Assembly: GCA_945861405.1 (NCBI GenBank)
Contig: CAMAUL010000020.1
Span: 1 to 44,330, forward strand
Reading direction: 5' to 3'
Length of the DNA: 44,330 bases
DNA from: Candidatus Methylobacter oryzae
GTDB taxonomy: Bacteria; Pseudomonadota; Gammaproteobacteria; Methylococcales; Methylomonadaceae
Both the position numbers and the translations under genes were made by a program. Shown here piece after piece: positions 24,819 through 33,529 of this stretch. Position 1 is the first letter of the stretch. Each line of letters opens with the position of its first letter. The notes below the pieces were generated by a model, which was not told the DNA's origin, searched no databases, and worked only from the letters and a program-made list of their open reading frames with translations.

Positions 24819-27800
24819 AGCGCAGCAAAATGGCGGGTAGCAGTAATAAGTTCAACAGCGTTGAAGAAGCCAGACCGCCGATGATGATCGCCGCCATCGG
24901 CCCCATGATTTCACGCCCCGGATTGTCGCTATTGAACGCAATAGGGAACATGGCTAAGGCGGTGACCAGCGCGGTCATCAGGATGGACGGCAAGCGTTCC
25001 TGCGCGCCCAGAATAGCAGTGTCCAGATTCCAGGGCTTGCCTTCCTCTTCAACCAGATAACGATAATGTGACAGCAGCATGATGCTGTTGCGCACGGTAA
25101 TGCCGAACAGCGTCACGAATCCCACAACCGAACCGACCGACAAGGTGGCTCCGGTCAACACCACGGCGGCAACCCCGCCGATCAACGCAAACGGCAGGTT
25201 GGCAAGCGTCAGCAACACATGGCGTATGCTGCCAATGGCGATATAGATAAAAATCAGCACCCCGGCTCCAGCCAATAGCGAATGCAGGATCAGTTCTTTC
25301 CGCGCCTGCGCCTGTTCAATCGCCGCGCCGGTGAATTCGGGATAAATATCCGCCGAGAACGGAATTTCTTTTAACACCCGCTCTTTGAGTTCCGACATAA
25401 AATCATCCAGATCCCGGTCGAGCACATTGCCGGTCACAGTTTGCCGCCGCTGCGAACCTTGATGGAGGATGTTATAGCGGCTGGCCGCATGTCTGATTTC
25501 CGCGACCTGCTCCAGCGTAATCATCGTGCCGTCCTGCGTCCTGATCGGCAGCTTGGCTATCGATTCGGGTTGCGCTCTTAACTCCGGCGTCAAGGTCACC
25601 GCAACGTTGTAGATTCTGTTGCCCTGAATATTTTTGCCGACCACCCGGGTTTCGTAAGCAGCCTGCAAGGTATCGACAATCTGCGCAGGCAGTACGCCCC
25701 AGAAACTCAGTTGGTCGAGATCCAGGTTGATTTGCAGCAAAGGCGTGCCGGGCGGCGAGCGCAGCTGCACATCCGCCGCGCCGTCGATGTCGCGCATAAT
25801 TTCGGCGACCGCCTGCGCTTTGGCATCAAGCTGATTCAGGTCATTGCCGTAAATATTAACCACCACCGGCGAGGTATAACCGGAAATGGTTTCATCGACC
25901 CGCTCGGTCAAAAAGGTGTTGGCCTCAAATAAAATGCCGGGGAAGTCCTTCAAAATCTCCCTTAACTTGTCCAGTATCTCCTGCTGCTCCGATCCCGACA
26001 TCGGCTCAAGCCGGACTTCATACTCGCTGTAATGGCTGCCGTAAGTATCCGCGCCCCGCTCTGCCCGCCCCGCCCATTGCGACACCGATTGTATGCCCGG
26101 AATCGCCATAAACTGTTCGGTCAGCTTGCTGCCGATTCTTATCGACTCCTGCAACGACGTTCCGGGAATGCTGGTGGTATGAACGATATAATGACCTTCG
26201 CGTAATTCGGGCAAAAACTTGCTGTCCAGACTGAAAAAGGCCAGTAAGCCTGACAGGCAAACAATCACGCTACCGATAATGACCGGCTTGAAATGCCTGG
26301 CAACCTTACTTAACAAATCCTTGTACAGCGGCTTGATGCGCTTGATCAGCGGCGGGTCGTCATTAGCGAGTTCAGCGTTGCCCAGCAATGCATAGCACAG
26401 CGCCGGGGTTAAGGTCAGCGCGACCAGCAACGACATTAAAATCGCCAGAATGTAAGAATACCCCAGCGGCGCAAACAAGCGCCCGGCAACGCCATTCAAG
26501 GTCAACAACGGCACAAACACCAGCGCGACGATAAAACTGGCGTAAACCACGGAGCTGCGCACTTCCAACGATGCGGTATAAACCACGCTGCCAACCGGCA
26601 GCTGCTGGGCTAACAAACGGTTCTCGCGTAAGCGCCGGAAAATGTTTTCGGTATCGATAATCGCATCGTCAACCACCTCGCCCAACGCGATAGCCAATCC
26701 CCCCAACACCATGATATTGAGATTAGTCCCGCTTTCCAACAGCACAATCACCGCGCCGATCAGCGACACCGGAATCGCCAGCGCCGAAATAAACGCGGTG
26801 CGGAAATTAAACAAAAACAGGTACAGGATAATCAGCACGAACAAGCCGCCGATCAGCAAATGCCCGGACAAATTGCTCAGCGAGCGTTCGATATAATCGG
26901 CGGGCCGGAACAGGTGCGAGTAAAAGTTAATCGACTGTTTGTTGAAAATAGGCTCGAACTCTTGCAGCGTCTGCTCAACCTGCCGGGACACCGACAAGGT
27001 GTTGGCGCCGTATTGGCCGATCACCATCATCACGATGCCCGGTTTACCCAGAATCTGCGCCGCACCTATCGGCGGCTCCGGCGCATATTGAATCGTAGTG
27101 ACTTCGCCCAAGGTAACGCTACGCCCCTGCTCCCGCTTGACCAGGATTTTGCCGAACTGTTCCGGCGTGGCAGGCTGTCCTGTCATCTGCAAGGTGAAGC
27201 GCTGGTTGTTGTTTTCGATAAAACCTCCGCCCTGGATATTTCCGGTCTTTGCAGCGGCCTGGATAATGTCCTCCAGCGTCAGGTTAAAGCGATGCAATTG
27301 CAGCGGATCAACCTGAATCTGCAATTGCTGAATGTCACCGCCGAACACGTTGACATCGGCAACTCCCGGAACAGCCTTCAAGCGCGGCACTATCGTCCAG
27401 TCGACCAGAAGACTGCGCAAAGCCATCAAATCGGTTTGGTCATCCTTGTTTAAACCGATGGTTAAAACCGTCGCGGATGACGAGGACAGCGGTATCGCAA
27501 CCGGCGTAATACCCAACGGCAGCTGTCCCGCCAGCGTGGTCAACCGCTCGCTGATTAGCTGGCGGTTACGGTACACATCGCTGTCTTCGACAAAGGTCGC
27601 GATAATAATCGACAAGCCCTGGATGGATTCGGAACGCACCGACTTCATGCCTATCAAGCCGCTGATAGAGGTTTCGATTTGCTGGGTCACCAGCACCTCA
27701 ACCTGTTCCGAAGAAAGGCCGGGCGATTCGGTTTGGATGATGACCTGCTTGGGCGAGAATTCGGGAAAAATATCCAGGCCCGCCGTGGCGAAGCGGTAGC

Positions 27801-27882
27801 TGCCGTAGAGCAGGATCAATACCGCAAGCGCGATGACGATGCCGTAAAAACGGATGGAGAAGCGGACGAGGGTGGCTAGCAT
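24781..27882 (-). CDS. RND efflux pump, heavy-metal efflux (CusA/CzcA) type
   Basis: Inner-membrane proton-driven exporter of 1033 residues with the duplicated RND layout: helix 1 (11-32), periplasmic loop, helices 2-6 (about 342-495), second half starting near 535. The proton-relay segment in helix 4 reads GEVVDDAIIDTEN, with D405, D406 and E412. The N-terminal RFSIRFYGIV and FPEFSPKQVIIQTESPG match the metal-efflux branch, although the helix-4 motif differs from the usual LVDGAIVVVEN. No periplasmic adaptor or outer-membrane channel gene is adjacent. A KAP-like NTPase gene ends 16 bases upstream. Substrate is unproven. Confidence 0.88.
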   Translation of the reverse strand: MLATLVRFSIRFYGIVIALAVLILLYGSYRFATAGLDIFPEFSPKQVIIQTESPGLSSEQVEVLVTQQIETSISGLIGMKSVRSESIQGLSIIIATFVEDSDVYRNRQLISERLTTLAGQLPLGITPVAIPLSSSSATVLTIGLNKDDQTDLMALRSLLVDWTIVPRLKAVPGVADVNVFGGDIQQLQIQVDPLQLHRFNLTLEDIIQAAAKTGNIQGGGFIENNNQRFTLQMTGQPATPEQFGKILVKREQGRSVTLGEVTTIQYAPEPPIGAAQILGKPGIVMMVIGQYGANTLSVSRQVEQTLQEFEPIFNKQSINFYSHLFRPADYIERSLSNLSGHLLIGGLFVLIILYLFLFNFRTAFISALAIPVSLIGAVIVLLESGTNLNIMVLGGLAIALGEVVDDAIIDTENIFRRLRENRLLAQQLPVGSVVYTASLEVRSSVVYASFIVALVFVPLLTLNGVAGRLFAPLGYSYILAILMSLLVALTLTPALCYALLGNAELANDDPPLIKRIKPLYKDLLSKVARHFKPVIIGSVIVCLSGLLAFFSLDSKFLPELREGHYIVHTTSIPGTSLQESIRIGSKLTEQFMAIPGIQSVSQWAGRAERGADTYGSHYSEYEVRLEPMSGSEQQEILDKLREILKDFPGILFEANTFLTERVDETISGYTSPVVVNIYGNDLNQLDAKAQAVAEIMRDIDGAADVQLRSPPGTPLLQINLDLDQLSFWGVLPAQIVDTLQAAYETRVVGKNIQGNRIYNVAVTLTPELRAQPESIAKLPIRTQDGTMITLEQVAEIRHAASRYNILHQGSQRRQTVTGNVLDRDLDDFMSELKERVLKEIPFSADIYPEFTGAAIEQAQARKELILHSLLAGAGVLIFIYIAIGSIRHVLLTLANLPFALIGGVAAVVLTGATLSVGSVVGFVTLFGITVRNSIMLLSHYRYLVEEEGKPWNLDTAILGAQERLPSILMTALVTALAMFPIAFNSDNPGREIMGPMAAIIIGGLASSTLLNLLLLPAILLRYGRFKSQTDTDS

Positions 27883-27898
27883 GGGTTAGTGGGTTTGA

Positions 27899-29572
27899 TT
27901 ACGCATCATCAAGTTGAATCCCATATAGGACAATTCTTGATTTATTGATTTCGCTTTCTTTTGCTATCCTTTTCAACGCTTCGGTTGCTCTATTGGCTAT
28001 TTCTTTTTGCTGATTGCTAGCATTTGAGAACTGTCCAAATTTTAGACATGCATTTATGAAAGCTGGGAGTTCATACCTTCCCTTTATCGACTTAAATATT
28101 TCGTAATACTGCTCAACACTAGTATTTGAAAGAATAATTTCATCTTTTGGATTCCATCCATTTTGTCCTGAGAGACGCTCCAATACCTGTTCAGCCGTTT
28201 CACCAATAACAAATGAATGATAAGTAGCGTTAAATTTTTCACGCATCGAATTATCTTTAATGCCGAAAAAATGTGACTCTGGGTTGAACAGCTGTATCTC
28301 TTCCTTTCTGGTCTCAATATACAAATCGATTATTTCGTCGGCTTTATCATTCTCACCTAATTCTCTAAAAAGACAGACCGTTCCATCAAGATTATGAGGC
28401 GCAATGTATTTTGTGAATTTTTTGAAGTTATCATAAAGCGTTATAACAACTTCATTCTGATTGCCATCAAAACTATCATGATACAAATCCCATGCATTAT
28501 GAAACGCTTCTGCTGATTTTTTAGCTATTACTTCTTTATTCTTTCGGGCAGCATTAGCCTTAATTTCATCTTCGATGAAATATCCTGTCCGAACTGATGT
28601 GGAAAGTAATAAATCAAACTCGTCCGTTTCTCTATATCCATAGCCATGGATTATTGACTTCCATCTTTTATGCTCATCACCATCTTCTTCAAAGCTTTTT
28701 TCGAAGGAGAAGCTTGTCAGATTAATAAGAACATCTAAAGAAGGCGCTTCGTCAGTTTTATGACAATAATAACACCAAGCGAGAAGGGTCAATGAATGAA
28801 CTACTTGATGGATAATCTCCTGCTCATACGCATCAAGATGAGGGACAACAAGCTTAATAAGCCTTTCAATTTTTTTCAGAACGCGGATATTTCTAATATT
28901 AAGCTTTACAGATGATTCTTTTAGAATTTTAGCTGCATAATTGTTTAGTTCCGTACCATTAAAAGCTATTTCGGCACTTTCTTCCGCAGTAGGCGAAAAC
29001 TCCAATTCAAAGTCAATGACCTTTTCACGATACTTAATGTAATCCTCTAGTCCTTCTTCACCATCGTTGAGAAGTAATACAACTTTGCATTTTTTTTGTT
29101 CTTTCAGCAGAGATACCAATCCAAGTACATCTTTAATATCAAGACCTTTCCCTTTTCTCTCCAAATCATCTATGCAGATTATGGTGTTACTAAGTGATAG
29201 AAAGGCGAATGATTCGATTGCATGAGTTGTACTTCTTGATTTAAAAAAATCGAGCCCCTTTTTCCCTAATGCTGTCGAAACACTAACACTGTTATTTTTA
29301 AAAGTTTCTATATTAGCTTCCGTTCCTATTAATTCACGAGCTATAACATGTTCAAAAATCGCATACTTGAATGCCTCCAAGGAATTAATACCAAACAAAG
29401 AAACATACGAGTATTTTTTAAGTGCAATTCGGTTATTTTTTTGAGCTTCTAAAAGAAACTTATTCCAGCTATAAGTTTTCCCAATTCCCCAACTGCCTTT
29501 AATAGCCATTACTTCTGGAGTTTCATTACTTAAAAAATTATCGATTTGTGATTTGATTACTTCAATCGACAT
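27899..29572 (-). CDS. KAP-like P-loop NTPase of unknown function
   Basis: Cytoplasmic 557-residue NTPase. Walker A is GSWGIGKT (26-33), in the GxWGxGKT form typical of KAP ATPases. Walker B is TIICIDD (130-136) followed by LER, and a sensor-like VVLLLND ends at 170. After about residue 200 the chain is helical and matches nothing I know. No membrane helices are seen. The gene is clearly AT-richer than the RND gene that follows and its flanks carry repeats, which points to transfer. KAP and related NTPases include antiviral proteins, so defence is one possibility, but no nuclease or other effector domain is visible. Confidence 0.7.
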   Translation of the reverse strand: MSIEVIKSQIDNFLSNETPEVMAIKGSWGIGKTYSWNKFLLEAQKNNRIALKKYSYVSLFGINSLEAFKYAIFEHVIARELIGTEANIETFKNNSVSVSTALGKKGLDFFKSRSTTHAIESFAFLSLSNTIICIDDLERKGKGLDIKDVLGLVSLLKEQKKCKVVLLLNDGEEGLEDYIKYREKVIDFELEFSPTAEESAEIAFNGTELNNYAAKILKESSVKLNIRNIRVLKKIERLIKLVVPHLDAYEQEIIHQVVHSLTLLAWCYYCHKTDEAPSLDVLINLTSFSFEKSFEEDGDEHKRWKSIIHGYGYRETDEFDLLLSTSVRTGYFIEDEIKANAARKNKEVIAKKSAEAFHNAWDLYHDSFDGNQNEVVITLYDNFKKFTKYIAPHNLDGTVCLFRELGENDKADEIIDLYIETRKEEIQLFNPESHFFGIKDNSMREKFNATYHSFVIGETAEQVLERLSGQNGWNPKDEIILSNTSVEQYYEIFKSIKGRYELPAFINACLKFGQFSNASNQQKEIANRATEALKRIAKESEINKSRIVLYGIQLDDA

Positions 29573-29596
29573 CTATTTATCCTTGTGTGTCGCTAG

Positions 29597-29746
29597 TTCC
29601 CAAGCTCAAGCTTGGGAATTCGGTTACGGAAGCTCTAGCTTCCCGTTTCACGAAGCTACGACTGCATGGATGCAAGAGGTAGAGCAACGCAGGAGCGGTT
29701 GCCGAAAGCTTCGTCTTCTGGGTTCCCAATCTGGAGTTTGGGAACC
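29597..29746. repeat. Composite repeat cluster with three hairpins
   Basis: TTCCCAAGCT-CA-AGCTTGGGAA (29597-29618), GGAAGCT-CT-AGCTTCC (29628-29643) and GGTTCCCAA/TTGGGAACC (29721-29729, 29738-29746) are perfect hairpins. Between the second and third lies copy B of the 48-bp repeat. The cluster sits directly upstream of the KAP-like gene and fills most of the 246-base gap, so its promoter may lie in or beside it. Confidence 0.7.
29658..29705. repeat. 48-bp dispersed repeat, copy B
   Basis: Ungapped match of 43 of 48 bases to 17561-17608. Here it is enclosed by the TTCCCAA-type hairpins, whereas copy A follows a REP-like palindrome. Confidence 0.7.
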
Positions 29747-29818
29747 AGCTTGATGCGCTGAACGCAATGAAACGCATCAATCAAAAACGATACGCTTCCT
29801 TCATCAACACTTCCGGCC

Positions 29819-30073
29819 TTAATGTGACGCAATTGCTTCCATTGGAACCATTTCAGCAAGTAGCGTTTCAGGGGCTATGTCCTGTTCGTTGGGCCAAGTT
29901 ACCGCCCCAAACAGAATGCCGACCTGATTGAAATAATGTACGTTCCGAAGCTCACGAAAAACGCCGTGATCGAGGTACGGCTTCAAATCAAACACCCCTT
30001 TGCGTCCATCTTCGATCTCGACATAGATGCAAAAGTCCGGCAACGGCTTTACAGTTTTTACATCCCAATACAT
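29819..30073 (-). CDS. DUF2442-domain protein
   Basis: Small cytoplasmic protein of 84 residues from ATG 30073, which has GAGG five bases upstream. Earlier in-frame starts lack such a site. The sequence YWDVKTVKPLPDFCIYVEI, GVFDLKPYL and FGAVTWPNEQDIAPE is typical of DUF2442. Members are often encoded next to a DUF4160 partner in what are suspected toxin-antitoxin-like pairs. No partner is visible here, so this copy looks orphaned. Its role is unknown. Confidence 0.8.
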   Translation of the reverse strand: MYWDVKTVKPLPDFCIYVEIEDGRKGVFDLKPYLDHGVFRELRNVHYFNQVGILFGAVTWPNEQDIAPETLLAEMVPMEAIASH

Positions 30074-30468
30074 AGCAACCTCACAGTGGAGCGATTTTGG
30101 GTATAGTGCACATTGTATCACCGTCATTCCGATAGGGATTCACTTCGTGCTGTAACGGAGCAGCAATCCAGAACACAGGGATGTGATAAGAGAACGTATG
30201 ATCAAAAAGTGGCCGTATAAACCGTGCCAGCTGGAATGGCAGCATGAGCTGAAATTTCAGCGTATAGCTGAGGGAAATACAGTTTGCAGATGAACAAGGG
30301 ATATTTAATTATCCAATGAACCAATAGGACTTTTTTAGACCGTCGGAAATCGACGTAAAATTTGGGGTAACAACTTGTTTGAATCGATAAAGCTCAGCCC
30401 CTAAAAATCAGGTTTTCAGGGGCTGGGCGTATCTATGAAAATCGTTTTTATTCAGCCGTCAAACTGAA
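30074..30468. other. 395-base gap between the DUF2442 gene and rplQ
   Basis: The gap holds no recognisable gene. Near 30123-30173 there is an imperfect palindrome (TCATTCC, GGATT/AATCC). An AT-rich middle part follows, and a hairpin at 30395-30425 probably ends the ribosomal operon. A 31-codon frame at 30198 has a weak ribosome-binding site but no known relative. Confidence 0.6.
30395..30425 (-). terminator. Probable terminator of the ribosomal-protein operon
   Basis: CAGCCCCT (30395-30402) pairs perfectly with AGGGGCTG (30418-30425), with A/T pairs extending the stem towards the loop. It lies 44 bases after the rplQ stop. Only a short T-run (GCTTTAT) follows, so termination may be partial. 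Confidence 0.6.
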
Positions 30469-30846
30469 TTAATCTTCAACAGTAGAGACAGGTCTGTCAA
30501 CTAACTCGACATAAGCCATAGGCGCATCATCGCCGGGTCTAAATCCGCATTTCATAATACGTAAATAGCCACCCGCTCTGTTTTTGTAACGTGGGCCTAG
30601 CTCATTAAAAAGCTTGGTTACTATGTCACGATCACGCAAACGAGCGAAGGCAAGACGTCTTTTAGCGACGCTGTCTTCTTTAGACAAAGTAATTAATGGC
30701 TCAGCATAGCTTCTTAATTCTTTGGCTTTTGGTAAAGTTGTTTTAATTAATTCATGTTTGAACAATGAAGTAACCATGTTGCTGAATAGCGCCTTGCGAT
30801 GGCTGCTATTCATATTAAACTTTCTTCCGGATTTACGATGTCTCAT
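30469..30846 (-). CDS. rplQ: Ribosomal protein bL17
   Basis: Large-subunit protein at the edge of the peptide exit tunnel. The 125-residue length is standard, and the opening [21 protein letters not shown] and the segment [21 protein letters not shown] are diagnostic. It is the last gene of the alpha part of the cluster, 17 bases after rpoA, and is followed by the operon's probable terminator. Confidence 0.98.
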   Translation of the reverse strand: MRHRKSGRKFNMNSSHRKALFSNMVTSLFKHELIKTTLPKAKELRSYAEPLITLSKEDSVAKRRLAFARLRDRDIVTKLFNELGPRYKNRAGGYLRIMKCGFRPGDDAPMAYVELVDRPVSTVED

Positions 30847-30863
30847 TGTAAGAAGACCTAATG

Positions 30864-31877
30864 TTAGTGTGTTATTGCGTGAGTTTGATCTGCAAGGTTT
30901 TCAGGGGGCCAGTTTTCCAACCGCATACCTAAAGATAAACCTTTTAAAGCAAGAATGTCTTTTATTTCCGTTAAGGACTTTTTACCAAGATTCGGAGTTT
31001 TTAATAACTCAACTTCGGTGCGTTGAATTAAGTCTCCAATATAAAAAATATTCTCGGCTTTTAAGCAGTTAGCAGAACGTACTGTTAACTCAAGATCATC
31101 TACTGGACGAAGTAAAACTGGGTCGAATATTTCTTCGACTTCGACTTCTTCCTCAGCAAGCTGATCATTTACTTTTTCAAAATCAACGAATACAGATAAC
31201 TGATCATGAAGTATGGTAGCAGCCAGCTTTATAGTCTCTTCCGGGTCAACTGTTCCGTTTGTTTCCAGTTCGATGACTAATTTGTCTAAATTAGTGCGCT
31301 GTTCAACCCGAGTGCTTTCAACCTGATAAGCAACTTTGACTATCGGGCTATATGAAGCATCAAGCTGAAGCGCTCCAACAACAAGGCTATGCTCGGAATT
31401 TAATTTACGAACACTGACTGGCTCGTAACCTCTTCCCCGACGCACCCTGATTTTCATATTTAAAACGCCAACCTGTGTCAGGTTAGCAATTACCAAATCA
31501 GGATTAATAATCTCCACGTCATGTGGAATTATAATATCGGCAGCGGTAACACAACCCGCGCCATGCTTGGAAAGAGTCAGTTCAACTTCATCTTTAGAAT
31601 GAAGCACGACGGCTAACTTTTTAAGATTCAGCAAAATATCAATGACGTCTTCTTGCACACCCTCTATAGTGGTGTACTCGTGAAGAACGCCTTCAATTTC
31701 AACGTCGGTAACCGCACAGCCTGGAATTGTAGACAACAACACGCGACGCAGTGCATTGCCAATAGAATGACCAAATCCTCTTTCAAGGGGTTCAATAACA
31801 ATCCTGGAATGATTAGGTGTTTTGCTTACAACCTCAACTAAGCGGGGCTTCAGCAAGCCAGAAATAGAATTCTGCAT
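30864..31877 (-). CDS. rpoA: RNA polymerase alpha subunit
   Basis: Assembles RNA polymerase through its N-terminal domain (about 1-235) and contacts UP elements and activators through its C-terminal domain (about 250-325). The 337 residues include [14 protein letters not shown] near the start and, in the C-terminal domain, [12 protein letters not shown] and [17 protein letters not shown]. These agree almost residue for residue with E. coli, including the DNA-contacting Arg. An acidic linker ([11 protein letters not shown]) joins the domains. It lies between rpsD and rplQ, 21 and 17 bases away. Confidence 0.99.
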   Translation of the reverse strand: MQNSISGLLKPRLVEVVSKTPNHSRIVIEPLERGFGHSIGNALRRVLLSTIPGCAVTDVEIEGVLHEYTTIEGVQEDVIDILLNLKKLAVVLHSKDEVELTLSKHGAGCVTAADIIIPHDVEIINPDLVIANLTQVGVLNMKIRVRRGRGYEPVSVRKLNSEHSLVVGALQLDASYSPIVKVAYQVESTRVEQRTNLDKLVIELETNGTVDPEETIKLAATILHDQLSVFVDFEKVNDQLAEEEVEVEEIFDPVLLRPVDDLELTVRSANCLKAENIFYIGDLIQRTEVELLKTPNLGKKSLTEIKDILALKGLSLGMRLENWPPENLADQTHAITH

Positions 31878-31898
31878 TTATATCCCTCAAAACTGCGA

Positions 31899-32519
31899 TT
31901 ATTTAGAGTAAAGCTCAACTACCAACTGTTCATTTATGTCACTGCCCAAATCTACGCGATCTGGCAACGAGCTAAATGTGCCTGTCATTGCTTTGGAATT
32001 AACTTCAACCCATGAAGGAAAGCCATACTGTTCAGTTACAGTTAAAGCATCAACGATTCTTTGTTGTTTTTTCGCTTTCTCTCTTATGGTAAGTACATCA
32101 CCCGGAGAAACCTGATAAGAAGGAACGTTGATCAATGCATTATTGACTTGGATAGACTTATGGCTAACCAACTGACGGGCTTCTGCCCGAGTTGAAGCAA
32201 AGCCCATACGATATACGACGTTATCTAGCCTAGATTCTAAAAGATTCAACAAGTTTTGACCTGTTGCGCCTTTTTTCAAATCCGCTGATTTATAGTAATT
32301 TCTAAATTGTTTTTCCAGAATGCCATAAATCCTGCGTAAGCGCTGTTTAGCTCTTAACTGGATGGCGTAATCTGAACTTCTTGCGCGCTTGGTACCATGC
32401 TGACCAGGGCGCTGATCCAATTTACACTTATTTTCTAAAGACTTCCCTCTGCTTTTTAAAAACAGATCAGTGCCTTCTCTTCGACTTAATTTACAGGTAG
32501 GCCCAAGATATCTTGCCAT
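31899..32519 (-). CDS. rpsD: Ribosomal protein uS4
   Basis: Primary 16S rRNA binder that nucleates small-subunit assembly, and in E. coli the translational repressor of the alpha operon. The 206-residue protein carries a central S4 domain (about 96-158, [22 protein letters not shown]). Only one cysteine (C9) is present near the N-terminus, so it is the zinc-free form. It lies 20 bases after rpsK and 21 before rpoA. Confidence 0.98.
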   Translation of the reverse strand: MARYLGPTCKLSRREGTDLFLKSRGKSLENKCKLDQRPGQHGTKRARSSDYAIQLRAKQRLRRIYGILEKQFRNYYKSADLKKGATGQNLLNLLESRLDNVVYRMGFASTRAEARQLVSHKSIQVNNALINVPSYQVSPGDVLTIREKAKKQQRIVDALTVTEQYGFPSWVEVNSKAMTGTFSSLPDRVDLGSDINEQLVVELYSK

Positions 32520-32539
32520 AACAAACTACTCCAGATTTT

Positions 32540-32926
32540 TTATACGCGGCGTTTTTTCGGCGGACGGCATCCATTGTGTGGAATTGGCGTCACATCAACA
32601 ATATTATTTATTTTGAAACCCAGATTGTTCAAAGAACGCACTGCAGATTCACGTCCAGGGCCGGGACCCTTGATCATAACATCAAGATTTTTCATACCAA
32701 ATTCCAAGGCGACAGTACCAGCCTTTTCAGCAGCAACCTGAGCTGCAAATGGTGTGCTTTTTCTGGAACCACGAAAGCCGGAGCCGCCTGAGGTTGCCCA
32801 AGAAAGGGCATTACCTTTTCTATCTGTGATAGTTATGATTGTGTTATTAAAAGAAGCGTGCACATGAACTATGCCGTCCGCAACTTCTTTTTTAATACGT
32901 TTTCTAGAACGATTTTGACTCGCCAT
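32540..32926 (-). CDS. rpsK: Ribosomal protein uS11
   Basis: Small-subunit platform protein near the mRNA exit. The 128 residues contain [17 protein letters not shown] and the C-terminal [17 protein letters not shown], both diagnostic. The gene sits 25 bases after rpsM and 20 before rpsD in the usual alpha order. Confidence 0.98.
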   Translation of the reverse strand: MASQNRSRKRIKKEVADGIVHVHASFNNTIITITDRKGNALSWATSGGSGFRGSRKSTPFAAQVAAEKAGTVALEFGMKNLDVMIKGPGPGRESAVRSLNNLGFKINNIVDVTPIPHNGCRPPKKRRV

Positions 32927-32951
32927 TTACTTCAACCTCTCAAGGAATATC

Positions 32952-33308
32952 TTATTTTCTAATTGCCTTACGGGGGCCTTTGCGAGTACGAGCATTAGTT
33001 CTCGTTCTCTGGCCTCTTAAAGGCAACCCTCTACGATGTCTTATTCCGCGATAGCAACCCAGATCCATCAAACGCTTAATATTCATAGAAACTTCGCGAC
33101 GCAGATCACCTTCCACTGTCATCTTTGAAACCACATTACGAATAGCTTCTAATTGCTCTTCCGTTAGCTCTTTTATTTTTATCGAAGGAGTTATACCCAC
33201 TTCAACGCAGATTTCACTTGCTGTTTGACGACCAACACCATAAATAGCAGTTAAGGCAATCACTGCATGCTTATGATCTGGTATGTTTATCCCGGCAATA
33301 CGTGCCAT
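32952..33308 (-). CDS. rpsM: Ribosomal protein uS13
   Basis: Small-subunit head protein contacting the P-site tRNA and forming bridges to the large subunit. The 118 residues start [13 protein letters not shown] and end in the basic tRNA-contacting tail [20 protein letters not shown]. It is the first gene after the internal alpha promoter, with an AAGGGGAG ribosome-binding site. Confidence 0.98.
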   Translation of the reverse strand: MARIAGINIPDHKHAVIALTAIYGVGRQTASEICVEVGITPSIKIKELTEEQLEAIRNVVSKMTVEGDLRREVSMNIKRLMDLGCYRGIRHRRGLPLRGQRTRTNARTRKGPRKAIRK

Positions 33309-33349
33309 CTAGATACTCCCCTTGGTAGCACTCTAAAGTTAAGCGCCGA

Positions 33350-33378
33350 ATTATAGCATCGCATTAATATAGGCGCAA
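33350..33378 (-). promoter_or_regulatory. Internal promoter of the alpha operon (upstream of rpsM)
   Basis: TTGCGC (33373-33378), a 17-base spacer and TATAAT (33350-33355) on the minus strand, in the 76-base gap between rpmJ and rpsM. The expected leader is only about 35 bases, too short for a separate E. coli-size uS4-binding pseudoknot unless it extends into rpsM. Confidence 0.7.
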
Positions 33379-33384
33379 TGATTA

Positions 33385-33498
33385 TTAACCTTGACGTTGT
33401 TTATGCTTTCCGTCTTCACAGATAACTCTAACAACGCCATTTCTTTTTACAACTTTGCATTTTCTGCAAATTTTTTTAACTGAGGCACGAACCTTCAC
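33385..33498 (-). CDS. rpmJ: Ribosomal protein bL36, zinc form
   Basis: Smallest large-subunit protein, 37 residues, starting [14 protein letters not shown]. The zinc ligands C11, C14, C27 and H32 are all present, so this is the zinc-binding form rather than the C-minus paralogue used under zinc starvation. The start is GTG with AGGAG six bases upstream. It lies 31 bases after secY and 76 before rpsM. Confidence 0.97.
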   Translation of the reverse strand: MKVRASVKKICRKCKVVKRNGVVRVICEDGKHKQRQG

Positions 33499-33529
33499 TA
33501 CTTACTCCTAGATTGCTCTTGTGCAATGG

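Noticed and set aside
27899-30073. A complete defence island
   Set aside because: Only one NTPase gene and one DUF2442 gene are present, and no nuclease, methylase, integrase or tRNA attachment site was seen, so an island cannot be claimed.
30198-30293. Small 31-codon frame starting MIKKWPYKPCQLEW after AAGAGA
   Set aside because: No known relative, short, and in a gap with repeat-like sequence. Possible but unsupported.
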